A stretch of DNA of 12,245 nt from assembly GCA_017963875.1 (NCBI GenBank), contig JAGCTA010000291.1, positions 1-12,245 on the forward strand, read 5' to 3'. Below the pieces are notes generated by a model. It searched no databases. It was not told the DNA's origin and saw nothing but the letters and a program-made list of their open reading frames with translations. Origin of the DNA: Victivallales bacterium. GTDB lineage: Bacteria > Verrucomicrobiota > Lentisphaeria > Oligosphaerales > Oligosphaeraceae. A program made the position numbers and the translations under genes. Of this stretch, positions 1 to 7,870 are shown one piece after another (position 1 is the first letter of the stretch; each line of letters begins with the position of its first letter).

Positions 1-2660
1 CTGTCTTCTTTCTGGACTGCGATTTCAACGGCCTTGAGTTTTTCAGAGTCTTTAGCCTGGAGGACATCCTCGTATATTTCTTTCATTTTTGAGTTCAGTT
101 CGTTGCAGACAGGCAGGTCGGGGAACTGATAAAGGTCGTTTGCAAGTTTTTCCAGTTCATCGAGCATCTTTTCGTGCTCCTTTTCCATCTTTTCCATGTC
201 ATCCTTGAGCCCAGGGTCACTTTCAGCAGGATTCCTTTTCTGGAGTTCGTGTGCGATTTCAGAGATTTTCGCCTGGATTTCCTCCATTTTGTCAAGTGTC
301 TCCTTGACCTCGTCTATGACCTCCTTTGCCTCATTGATGGTTTTTGCTGCATTGTTGACTCGCCAGTCGTTCAGGAGTTTGTATGCAGCGGCAATGCCCG
401 CCAAGGCAAGTTTTTGGGATTTCAGAGCGTCATTGAGGTTTTCATCTTCATCGAGTGCTTCGATGGCATCCAGCGAATGATTGTATGACTTTGACTTGTC
501 CAAAGCATCCACTGCGCGGCGCAATTGCACGGAAAAATCGTCTTCTGCATGTTCTTCAGCCGAGGCGAGAGCCTTGTCGTTGAATGCCAGTATGCCTTTT
601 GAGATTCCAGTCTGATAATTGGCGAATTGAACGAAATCGACTTTCCCAGATGCTTGTGCAGCAATTTCCTGTTTGATGATGAGATTCTGGTCTTTGGCCA
701 GTTTCTGAATGATGGCAAAGATATCCGTTTTTTCCTGATGCTGCTGTTCGGCAGACTGTCCCTGCTTTCCCATAGTGGTGAGCATCGCGAGGATTTTAGT
801 CTGCAATGTCGCCACTTTTTGCAGGTCAGGGAGGCTTGCTGCCGCGCCTGGTCTGTTGAGCAGATCGATGGCTTCAAGGACGTCGAGCAACTCCTTGTTG
901 ACCATACCAGCCAGCGTGTCGCCCAATGCGCCGAGCATTTCCCTGTTTTGAAGGATGACCAACGCCATGTCCCTGATGTCTTTTTGACGGGCATACAGTT
1001 CCGTGATATCCGCCGTGCCAGGCGCGTTGCCTTGCGATGCTTTCAGCATGGTGTCATTTGTCAATTTCAAAGCGTTCTTTTGCAGGACAAGCAGGCGTTC
1101 AAGCGACTGTTCGCTGTCCTTTGCCTTTCGCTCTTGTTCCTTTTTGACTTCCTTCTCAGAGAAGAAGGAGATGCTGACAATGGGGGACAAACCATTTCGT
1201 GATGGCTCGGTGGAGGCTGTTTCAATGACTCGCAGGCGGAAACGCAAAACGGCCGCTTCATTGTCGAAACTGTTTGTGTCGATTGAAAAACGGGCGCGGA
1301 AAAGGCGTTTTTCCTCAGGCGTGGGTATTGCGGAGGCGATTTCCTGGAGTTTATTGTCGGGAAGGAGTTGTTCGACGATGACTTTTGCGATTCCGTAGTC
1401 ATCCATGGCTCCAAAGGTGATGGTGACAGAATCGCCACGGTTGACCTTGAAATTGGTCGGTGTGTCTGTAAGGGATATGACGGGAAGGCGATCAGGTAAA
1501 ATAGCAATCGGGAGGGACAAGGTTGTCTCCAGTGCTTCTGGTGTGCTTAATTTTAGCGAAAATGCTCCCGAATAGGGTGATGTGGCCTCGCAGATAAATT
1601 GTGTGAATGATGGCGGTGCATTGTGTTGCGCCAGTTGGTTTTTGTCACAGAAAAGCACCGCCTTGTCCAACGGTCGTGAAGCGGCACCAGCAAAGAGGAT
1701 ATGCGAACCACCGATGATTTCGCGTTCTTCCGATGCGGCGGTGAATGTGTAGGAAGGGCGTTCCGTGTAGGTTGGCGGTATGACGCGGATTTCCCAGTTC
1801 TCCAGCCCAGGCGGGTTGTCAACGGTCACGGTCATCCAGGCTGACGTCGCATCATTGGAAATGACGCGGTATTTGAAACTGTCAAAACATGCAGGAAAAT
1901 CATAGGCGTAGTTTTTCTTGTCATCACTTGTTTCATTCATGGCTGTCGCATCATGGGTTCCCGATGCAGGCTGGAGCCATTCAATGATTGTATTCGGCGG
2001 AATGATGCCGTTGAGCGAAGCAGTAATAGTAATGGGGTCTCCACGCCGAATGGTGACATTGCCAGGGGTGACGCCCACAATGAATGTCTCTGTGAATGGC
2101 GGAATATCCGACAGTGGCTTGAGAATACGTGACAGCGCTATGGGCATCCTTTCTGGAGAAAGCACGAACGTGAGCCCAAAGATGAGCAAGACCAACGGGA
2201 TGGCGTATGCGAGGTGGGAATACAAACGGCGCGTATACGTCGAGCGAGCGGAGAATTTCGCAGGGTCGGCAGGGTGTTCAGCAAGGATTGCGTCAATGAT
2301 ATCTGGACGTGCATTGTCGCATTCTGCCATTTGCACTGCATTGATGATGGTGTTGTCCGCTTCTGGATGCGCTTTTTCTGCGATTGCGGCCAACGCTTGC
2401 ATTGAATAGCGTTTGAATGCGCAACGGAGGCAGAGGGCGAGCCCTGCAATGATTATCAGGGCTAGAAGGATGAATGAAGCCATACGCCCTGCTGTTGGGA
2501 AGTGCAGAAATGCATCTCCAACGACTGTCGCAAGCAGGGCGGTCATCAACGCGACAAACGTCCATGCGGCGGCGATGGTCGCCAACTGCGTGTTCCGTCT
2601 GATTTTCAGAATAGACAGGCCATCTAGAAGATGTTGTATTTTAGTGGATTGCGTTGCCAT
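1..2660 (-). CDS. DUF4175-like membrane protein with Ig-like region and coiled coil (3' end cut by window)
   Basis: I read this frame codon by codon from the ATG at 2658-2660 to the left edge and found no stop in 886 codons, so the C-terminus lies outside the window. The N-terminus has three hydrophobic segments (about residues 24-48, 56-82 and 151-168). Residues 185-500 look like beta-sandwich modules, with short motifs such as PPFTETF (187-193), VTPGNVTIRRGD (197-208) and DDYGIAKV (420-427). From about 500 onward the protein is highly charged and helical, with strong coiled-coil character at 770-845. Hydrophobic N-terminus, beta modules with a DDYG motif and a long charged helical tail recall DUF4175-type proteins of planctomycetes and relatives, which often sit near MoxR/DUF58/VWA genes; that assignment is from memory of the family. 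The start is 30 bp beyond the stop of the upstream DUF4838 gene, so co-transcription is likely. The ribosome-binding site is weak. Function unknown; probably an envelope protein. Confidence 0.8.
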   Translation of the reverse strand, partial: MATQSTKIQHLLDGLSILKIRRNTQLATIAAAWTFVALMTALLATVVGDAFLHFPTAGRMASFILLALIIIAGLALCLRCAFKRYSMQALAAIAEKAHPEADNTIINAVQMAECDNARPDIIDAILAEHPADPAKFSARSTYTRRLYSHLAYAIPLVLLIFGLTFVLSPERMPIALSRILKPLSDIPPFTETFIVGVTPGNVTIRRGDPITITASLNGIIPPNTIIEWLQPASGTHDATAMNETSDDKKNYAYDFPACFDSFKYRVISNDATSAWMTVTVDNPPGLENWEIRVIPPTYTERPSYTFTAASEEREIIGGSHILFAGAASRPLDKAVLFCDKNQLAQHNAPPSFTQFICEATSPYSGAFSLKLSTPEALETTLSLPIAILPDRLPVISLTDTPTNFKVNRGDSVTITFGAMDDYGIAKVIVEQLLPDNKLQEIASAIPTPEEKRLFRARFSIDTNSFDNEAAVLRFRLRVIETASTEPSRNGLSPIVSISFFSEKEVKKEQERKAKDSEQSLERLLVLQKNALKLTNDTMLKASQGNAPGTADITELYARQKDIRDMALVILQNREMLGALGDTLAGMVNKELLDVLEAIDLLNRPGAAASLPDLQKVATLQTKILAMLTTMGKQGQSAEQQHQEKTDIFAIIQKLAKDQNLIIKQEIAAQASGKVDFVQFANYQTGISKGILAFNDKALASAEEHAEDDFSVQLRRAVDALDKSKSYNHSLDAIEALDEDENLNDALKSQKLALAGIAAAYKLLNDWRVNNAAKTINEAKEVIDEVKETLDKMEEIQAKISEIAHELQKRNPAESDPGLKDDMEKMEKEHEKMLDELEKLANDLYQFPDLPVCNELNSKMKEIYEDVLQAKDSEKLKAVEIAVQKED

Positions 2661-2690
2661 GGTGCATAATGCTTCCCAAAATGAAGCGAC

Positions 2691-4985
2691 TTAGTCGGCT
2701 TGCATGATGACTGCTTCATCAATGTAAATCGCTTTGACTTCTTCTAATGGACGTTTCATCGGGGAAATCCAAATATACGGCGTTTTTCCAATCAGTTCCT
2801 TGATGGAAAATGGCTTTGACTCAATGCGGACATACTTTTCACCATTGCATTGGGATACATTTACGACTTCGTTTACGTGGAACAGGCCAGTCCCGTAGAT
2901 GCCGAAACGCAGAGCATTGCCTTCCGTTGATGCCGCCTCACAACGGACGGAAACGACAAGTCTCCACATTTTGTCTGGGTCGTAAAAGTTGATTGGAATG
3001 TTTGCCTGGGCAGCCCATTCCCAATGGTTGCCAGGCATGCGAATGACAGTCTTGTGCGTTGAATTGGAATCGGTAACTCGTTGGCTCCAACTGCCTTCAT
3101 GGTAGAGATAGAACGCATCATGCGCGAAGACGTCCCATGTGTCAGGGGCTTTGCCCTTGCAGATTTCAGGCACATACTGATTCGTTTTCATGGAATCCAG
3201 AATAGACTGCTTGAGTCGGACGGCGTAATCTCCCAGAGGCGCGCCTTCGCGGAAATTGCCAGAGCCTTCAGTCAGTGCGATGAATTCATCGGCGAGCGTG
3301 AGGATATTGTCTGGCAACGGAGGAACACCGTGGTTGGCAAAACGCTGTAATCTGGCGTGTTCCTTTGCATTCAGAAGCATCACATGGTCAAGTGTCAGCC
3401 GTTCACGGCGAACACGTTTGGCTAGAACAGGATTGTCTTGGACTGCCTTTTCTGCCTCCGCATAAATCTTTGCCGCCTCTTCGACTTGGCTTGGGGACAA
3501 CCAGCCATCGACGTTCCGAATGAAGCAGGTCAGATTGATATTCGCCTTTTCAACGGCATCGCATAGGAAATTGATGTAGTTGAGAAGATGCTTTCCAGCG
3601 GGACCGTAGTATCCTTCAAGGAATTTGTTGACCAATTTCTTTTCGTCAAGGTCAGGATTCCATTGCAGGTGCGCGATGACCCACTGGCGAAGACGGACAA
3701 AGTCGCCGACGGAACTGCCTCTGTCGCCTTGCTCGAATAGTCCGATGGCGTTGTGTTTTACAAAAAAGCGGATGTCATTCGCCAGATTTCGGTAATTGGG
3801 GTGCGGGATAAGATAATTGGAGAAATTGGTGACATAGTTCCAGATGAAAAGATTCGGCGCAATGGCGCTCCATTCCTCAATGTCTTTCCGAAAACTCTGA
3901 TTGGATGGACCTGTTTCCAAAGACTGGGCAAAGTTCATTTCAATGCTACATAGGCGAATGACGACGTTTGATGCGGGGCGCGTGATTTTCGGCGCCTTGC
4001 GCGTGTACTGGTAGGCGAGCGTTTCCATGAGAAAATTCGGATACTCCTTGGCAATGTCTGCAGCGACGGCATTGACAAATCGGACGAGCAGGCCCGATGG
4101 GCTTCCCTCCGCTTCTTCGATTGCCTTGCATTTGGGGCATTCGCAACGTCCGTGCCAGTCGTTTTGGGAGATGGATATCATGCCAGCCTCTGGCTTTTTT
4201 CGAATGAGTTCCAAGGCGACTTTCACAAATTCTTTCCGCATTTCCTCATTGGTGAGGCACAACTGATAACGGCCATTTTGCCGCTTGCCATCAATTTCGC
4301 TGTACCATTCGGGATGAGCGTCGAAATATTTCTTGGGAGGGAGAATCTGATAGAAAGTATGACACCATCCAATGATGGAACGGTGGCCGCCGTATTCTTC
4401 TGGAATGTTGGCGAAGTGTCCATTGCATTTCAAGAATGGAGCGAATTTGGGGCTGTCTGAACCTCTGTAGAAGGTTTCGCGGCTGATGAGTTTTGGCGCA
4501 TATTCAAGGTCTTTTGCGGAAACAGTCAAAGAGGGCAACGATGGAATCGTGCGTTCTTCTGGCGTCCACCAGCAGATTCCTACGTAATCTTCAAGGAAAG
4601 TGAACGTGGCATAGAGCGGTCCACGGGGCATCTGACCGTTGAGAAAAATGTCTTTTCCCTTGAATTTAATGGCGATTTCATCAGGTCGTGCGTTCGAGAA
4701 AGTGGGGTCTTTGAACACGCTTGCCGATGACTTTACAGGGCCGATGATGAATGCGGGGCGGTTGTCGGGACGGTCTTTTTCCTGGACGATCTGATAGGTG
4801 GCGCCAGTGACGTCTTTGAGGTGAGACGCCAGTTCGTTGGCAGCCGTTTGCAGGACGGATGCGGGATTGTCTGGAAGGACGATGACGTAGTCGCTTTGCC
4901 CTTGATTGGAAATCTGTACGTCCTGTGCGAAAGCGAAGCATGTTCCAAGACAGACAAGCGACAATGCAATTTTCGGTATTTTCAT
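2691..4985 (-). CDS. Secreted DUF4838 protein (putative glycan-active enzyme), paralogue 1
   Basis: This 764-residue protein starts with a classic signal peptide (MKIPKIALSLVCLGTCFAFA, then QDV), so it is exported. Residues 24-140 resemble the alpha-glucuronidase (GH67) N-terminal type of domain, with VLPDNP and an AANELASHLKDVTG helix (48-61). The DUF4838 domain follows, about 165-470: SISQNDW (271-277), a Cys cluster C281-E-C-P-K-C286, EGSPSG (293-298), RLCSIEM (344-350) and GLFEQG (415-420). A helical stretch (500-600) precedes a C-terminal beta-sandwich (about 610-764) that looks like a carbohydrate-binding module. DUF4838 proteins are thought to act on polysaccharides, but the reaction is not established; D276, E349 and E418 are my candidates for catalytic acids. 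No good Shine-Dalgarno sequence is seen before the ATG at 4983-4985. The next gene begins 30 bp downstream; repeat copy A begins 45 bp upstream. Confidence 0.88.
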   Translation of the reverse strand: MKIPKIALSLVCLGTCFAFAQDVQISNQGQSDYVIVLPDNPASVLQTAANELASHLKDVTGATYQIVQEKDRPDNRPAFIIGPVKSSASVFKDPTFSNARPDEIAIKFKGKDIFLNGQMPRGPLYATFTFLEDYVGICWWTPEERTIPSLPSLTVSAKDLEYAPKLISRETFYRGSDSPKFAPFLKCNGHFANIPEEYGGHRSIIGWCHTFYQILPPKKYFDAHPEWYSEIDGKRQNGRYQLCLTNEEMRKEFVKVALELIRKKPEAGMISISQNDWHGRCECPKCKAIEEAEGSPSGLLVRFVNAVAADIAKEYPNFLMETLAYQYTRKAPKITRPASNVVIRLCSIEMNFAQSLETGPSNQSFRKDIEEWSAIAPNLFIWNYVTNFSNYLIPHPNYRNLANDIRFFVKHNAIGLFEQGDRGSSVGDFVRLRQWVIAHLQWNPDLDEKKLVNKFLEGYYGPAGKHLLNYINFLCDAVEKANINLTCFIRNVDGWLSPSQVEEAAKIYAEAEKAVQDNPVLAKRVRRERLTLDHVMLLNAKEHARLQRFANHGVPPLPDNILTLADEFIALTEGSGNFREGAPLGDYAVRLKQSILDSMKTNQYVPEICKGKAPDTWDVFAHDAFYLYHEGSWSQRVTDSNSTHKTVIRMPGNHWEWAAQANIPINFYDPDKMWRLVVSVRCEAASTEGNALRFGIYGTGLFHVNEVVNVSQCNGEKYVRIESKPFSIKELIGKTPYIWISPMKRPLEEVKAIYIDEAVIMQAD

Positions 4986-5030
4986 GGTTGTGTTCTGTTT
5001 TGTTAGGTGGGGTGAAACTTTTTTACAATC

Positions 5031-5203
5031 GCTCTATTCCCCAAGAGGGTAGGTTCGACCTCTTCGAGGTCGTTATCCTGTAGAGGATTGCGTCCCCCAG
5101 GTTTCGCTTCGCTCAACCTGGGGTTACTGATATTTGACCCCTTCGGGGTCTTAGCAGAGCCGCCTTGACATGAGCAATGACCGACACTCTTGGGAAATAG
5201 AGC
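5031..5203 (+). repeat. Intergenic structured repeat, copy A (173 bp, terminal inverted repeats plus three hairpins)
   Basis: The ends are imperfect inverted repeats of about 23 bp. The left end starts GCTCTATTCCCCAAGAG and the right end, read on the minus strand, starts GCTCTATTTCCCAAGAG; about 20 of 23 positions match. Inside are three hairpins: 5056-5072 (7-bp stem CGACCTC/GAGGTCG, loop TTC), 5095-5123 (9-bp stem CCCCAGGTT/AACCTGGGG, 11-nt loop) and 5136-5150 (6-bp stem GACCCC/GGGGTC, loop TTC). The core is nearly identical to copies B and C. No target-site duplication is evident. It fills most of the gap between the two DUF4838 genes. A REP/MITE-like non-autonomous element is the simplest reading; a transcribed RNA leader is an alternative. 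Confidence 0.88.
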
Positions 5204-5212
5204 CGTTATCTT

Positions 5213-5240
5213 ACTATAATAAGAAAAATAGGATTTCCAA
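5213..5240 (-). promoter_or_regulatory. Candidate promoter with inverted repeat, upstream of repeat copy A
   Basis: On the minus strand TTGGAA (5235-5240) and TATAGT (5213-5218) are separated by 16 bp, a plausible -35/-10 pair. The -10 lies inside an inverted repeat at 5209-5224 with arms TCTTA/TAAGA. Transcription from here would run through copy A into the DUF4838 gene starting at 4985. The stretch is AT-rich, so a chance match is possible. Confidence 0.3.
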
Positions 5241-5259
5241 TATCAATGGTTATTTGCAA

Positions 5260-7659
5260 TCAGTCATTCGTCTTTCTGACAAACACAATTCTGTCACAGG
5301 CAATGGCGTTTTTCTGCTGTGACCCTGGATAATATTTGGGGCCTGTCAATTTCAGAGAGACATAGACCGTGACCGTATCATCTGTTCCTGGCATCCATAC
5401 CTCGCCTGGGAAAATGCGGAAGAGATATTTGTATTCTTTGAAATGCCCCCGCATTTCGAAACTCGGGGTGATAGACGTTTCCCCGATGTTGTAGAAGCAG
5501 TATTTCCCCTCCATGCCGTCTTTGGAAGAACGGATTTCCGAAAAGATTTCCCAAATGTTTTCGACGGCATCGTATTTCAGAAACTGAATTGGGAATTCCT
5601 GGTCGGTTTCATTGTTGAATATCGCCTGATTCCAAGCCGCATCGCCGTCTTTCACAGCCGCCGACTTGCCCATGGCTCCAGGGTAGAATTCAAAAATCAA
5701 CGAGGGATTGATTTCCCCGAAAATCTCTTTGGGAAGCCCTTTGGGTTCGGTGCCTTCCTGTATGGTCATATTGGCGACCAAACGGTTTATTGCATTGTCG
5801 TTGTTTTCCTTGTGTTTCTTTATCTGTGGATCGCTTTGCGGATAGAAAGCAATTGTTGCTTCCTGGAAGACCGTCCTGATTCTTACCCCAAGTTCATTGA
5901 CATCGGTTTCGTATTCTGGCATTTCCCGTTTGATCCGCCTGAAAAAGCGCAATGTCATCATATCCAGAGGAACTCTCACCCTGCGGACGGAAAAATAGAT
6001 TGCTGGATTCGATGCGGTCAGTTTTTCCATCTGATCGAAATATCCCTGCCACCTTACGACGTCCTGGCTTTTGAGAAATGAGTTCCAGACGCCTACGACG
6101 GCATTCCATTTAACAAAGACTCTGGTCTCCTTTGCGACTTTTTCCTGCTCGTTCAGATACTTTCTCATCAACGGTGCGGCGGGACCATATTCAATTTTCA
6201 TAAAATCATCATTGAGAAAATCAATGTTCAGTTCGGGAGCACGCATCAGCCGAGCCATCAGATAGGACTGCAATTCGGTAAATCCAGTCATGCTTGCCAC
6301 TCCCACGGGATGGGAAAAGTTGTATCCAATGACACCTGCTTTATGTGCCAGGACAATGTCTTGCGCACAACGATAGACATTTCCCAACGGGAGCACCGTT
6401 GATGTCCCGAACGTCCAAGGATTGACATAGTATCCCAGCGTGATGTTTGGACAGTGTTTTTTCCATTCCTGCAGATTTCGATAGGTTTCCGCGTTGGTTT
6501 CCGATTCCCAATTCTTGCTCATGTCGTCATCAATTGGGCAGAAATTGACGATGACATTGTCTGGAAGATTTAAACCGATTGGCGGGAATTCAGTCTGTTC
6601 TTTACGATAGGCGTATGTCCAGATTTTAACGTGCGGGAAAGCTTTTCCAACTGCTTCCGCCAGTTCCTTGACGAACAGGAAGACTGGTGCCCCGTTGGTC
6701 TTGTATTTTGCGACCGATTCCTGGCATTCTTTGCAGTGGCAGATTTGGCCAGGCATGTCAAAAGCGGTGACAGAAAATAGATTCATGTGCGGAGTATTTC
6801 TGATGTGCTCATAGAAATTCTTTGTGAATTCCTCCCGTAAATCTGGATTGCTGAAGCAAAGTTGACGCACAATCCGCTCTCCCTCCTGATTCATGGAAAA
6901 GTATTCAGGATGCTCATTGAAGTAGCCTTTGCCCCGTAATTCCTTAATCCGTGATTTATTCGGGACATCGGGAATATAGTCGAAAAAAGTATGCGATGCT
7001 GGTGAGGCACGGCGATAATCGTTTACGCCGTTTCCAGCCAGAGTGCCCCCATTTTGAAAATTCAAAGAGTCCTTGTCCATGCCTGGCAGTGGATAAAGCC
7101 TGGTCTTTAAGTTCATTCTGTTGCGATAAAGGAAATAATGCGATTCAGGACGATAGAAGAAATAATCTGGACTCATGGAACGGAATATGGAATCGTAACT
7201 TTTTTTTCGGCTGATGTCTGGCAAGGTGAAATTCTTCAGGTCGGGGACCTTTTTCCCACCGCGTGCATCATACCCGATAAAACCGCAGTCGGTTTCAAGA
7301 AAATCATGGACCGCATGATGAATTCCAGATTCTCCGCCGCCTGAGAGCAGCAATGTATGATCGCGCGGTCTGATTTCAAATTCCGCATTCTGCAGTTCGG
7401 GATTGTTCTCGGATAAAATGATTTGATGATTTATCTGCAGCGATTGCTGGCTGATTGCAAAAAACGCTCCAGATGCCTGCTCCAAATGAATCTTCAACTC
7501 ATGCGCGGCATATTTCAGATTGTCGGACGCATCTTGCGGCAGAATAATCTGATAATCTGTTTTACCGTTGCGGGTCAGTTGCACATCCGCATACGTCCAA
7601 TTACCTATTGCCGCCATCAGAAGTATTGAGACTAAAAATCGTTTTGTACTGATATTCAT
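5260..7659 (-). CDS. Secreted DUF4838 protein (putative glycan-active enzyme), paralogue 2
   Basis: From the ATG at 7657-7659 the protein has 799 residues. The frame extends nine codons further up to a TTG at 7686, but the ATG is preferred: it is preceded by AAGGGA at 5-nt spacing and places the signal peptide (MNISTKRFLVSILLMAAIGN, then WTYA) at the very N-terminus. Residues 25-125 match the same GH67-N-like domain as paralogue 1 (AAHELKIHLEQASG, 51-64). The DUF4838 region is about 155-505, with FSVTAFD (295-301), Cys cluster C307-H-C-K-E-C312, NFCPIDDD (372-379) and YGPAAP (491-496). The C-terminal 650-799 looks like a beta-sandwich. Compared with paralogue 1, the acids at D301 and D377 are kept, while the position of Glu418 appears to be Asn447. 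Copy B begins 36 bp upstream of the start, and copy A lies 56 bp beyond the stop. The substrate is unknown. Confidence 0.87.
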   Translation of the reverse strand: MNISTKRFLVSILLMAAIGNWTYADVQLTRNGKTDYQIILPQDASDNLKYAAHELKIHLEQASGAFFAISQQSLQINHQIILSENNPELQNAEFEIRPRDHTLLLSGGGESGIHHAVHDFLETDCGFIGYDARGGKKVPDLKNFTLPDISRKKSYDSIFRSMSPDYFFYRPESHYFLYRNRMNLKTRLYPLPGMDKDSLNFQNGGTLAGNGVNDYRRASPASHTFFDYIPDVPNKSRIKELRGKGYFNEHPEYFSMNQEGERIVRQLCFSNPDLREEFTKNFYEHIRNTPHMNLFSVTAFDMPGQICHCKECQESVAKYKTNGAPVFLFVKELAEAVGKAFPHVKIWTYAYRKEQTEFPPIGLNLPDNVIVNFCPIDDDMSKNWESETNAETYRNLQEWKKHCPNITLGYYVNPWTFGTSTVLPLGNVYRCAQDIVLAHKAGVIGYNFSHPVGVASMTGFTELQSYLMARLMRAPELNIDFLNDDFMKIEYGPAAPLMRKYLNEQEKVAKETRVFVKWNAVVGVWNSFLKSQDVVRWQGYFDQMEKLTASNPAIYFSVRRVRVPLDMMTLRFFRRIKREMPEYETDVNELGVRIRTVFQEATIAFYPQSDPQIKKHKENNDNAINRLVANMTIQEGTEPKGLPKEIFGEINPSLIFEFYPGAMGKSAAVKDGDAAWNQAIFNNETDQEFPIQFLKYDAVENIWEIFSEIRSSKDGMEGKYCFYNIGETSITPSFEMRGHFKEYKYLFRIFPGEVWMPGTDDTVTVYVSLKLTGPKYYPGSQQKNAIACDRIVFVRKTND

Positions 7660-7664
7660 TTCAA

Positions 7665-7670
7665 TCCCTT
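7665..7670 (-). promoter_or_regulatory. Ribosome binding site fixing the start at 7659
   Basis: AAGGGA on the minus strand lies 5 nt before the ATG at 7657-7659. No comparable site was found before the in-frame TTG at 7686, so this decides the start of DUF4838 paralogue 2. Confidence 0.6.
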
Positions 7671-7695
7671 TTTCAATGTCTCTCAAGCGTATAAG

Positions 7696-7870
7696 GCTCT
7701 GTTCTCCAAGAGGGTAGGTTCGACCTCTTCGAGGTCGTTATCCTGTAGAGGCTTGCGTCCCCCAGGTTTCGCTTCGCTCAACCTGGGGTTTCTAATATTT
7801 GACCCCTTCGGGGTCTATGATCAGCCACCACGGCTTTGTTGCAATTACCTACCCTCATAGGGAATAGAGC
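7696..7870 (+). repeat. Intergenic structured repeat, copy B (175 bp), overlapping the 3' end of the glycosidase gene
   Basis: Left end GCTCTGTTCTCCAAGAGGG; right end read on the minus strand GCTCTATTCCCTATGAGGG; about 20 of 24 positions match across the inverted repeat, including GAGGGTAGGT. Hairpins lie at 7721-7737, 7760-7788 and 7801-7815, with stems identical to copy A. From 7696 to about 7816 it differs from copy A at only a few bases, then the two diverge until the terminal repeat. The right terminal repeat overlaps the last codons and stop of the GH42-like gene (stop 7855-7857). No target-site duplication is apparent (flanks ATAAG and GTCAT). Confidence 0.88.

Noticed and set aside
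627..1202. 191-codon plus-strand open frame
   Set aside because: It is antisense to the continuous minus-strand frame of the DUF4175-like gene, which has recognisable domains; the plus-strand product shows none.
2686..2699. Short inverted repeat around the stop codon of DUF4838 paralogue 1
   Set aside because: Arms are only 5 bp with a one-base centre and no T-run follows; too weak to call a terminator.
5051..5060. GGTTCGACC in the repeats as a tRNA T-loop or attachment-site fragment
   Set aside because: No acceptor stem, anticodon arm or other tRNA element lies nearby, and the bases belong to hairpin 1.
5056..5150. Repeat hairpins as ordinary intrinsic terminators
   Set aside because: None of the three stems is followed by a T-run on either strand, and the same set recurs with conserved order and flanking inverted repeats, so a simple terminator does not explain them. 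Some attenuation effect is still possible.
5443..6081. 212-codon plus-strand open frame
   Set aside because: Antisense shadow of DUF4838 paralogue 2, with no domain features.
7660..7686. Upstream TTG start for DUF4838 paralogue 2
   Set aside because: It would add nine residues before the signal peptide and lacks a ribosome-binding site; the ATG at 7659 has AAGGGA at good spacing.
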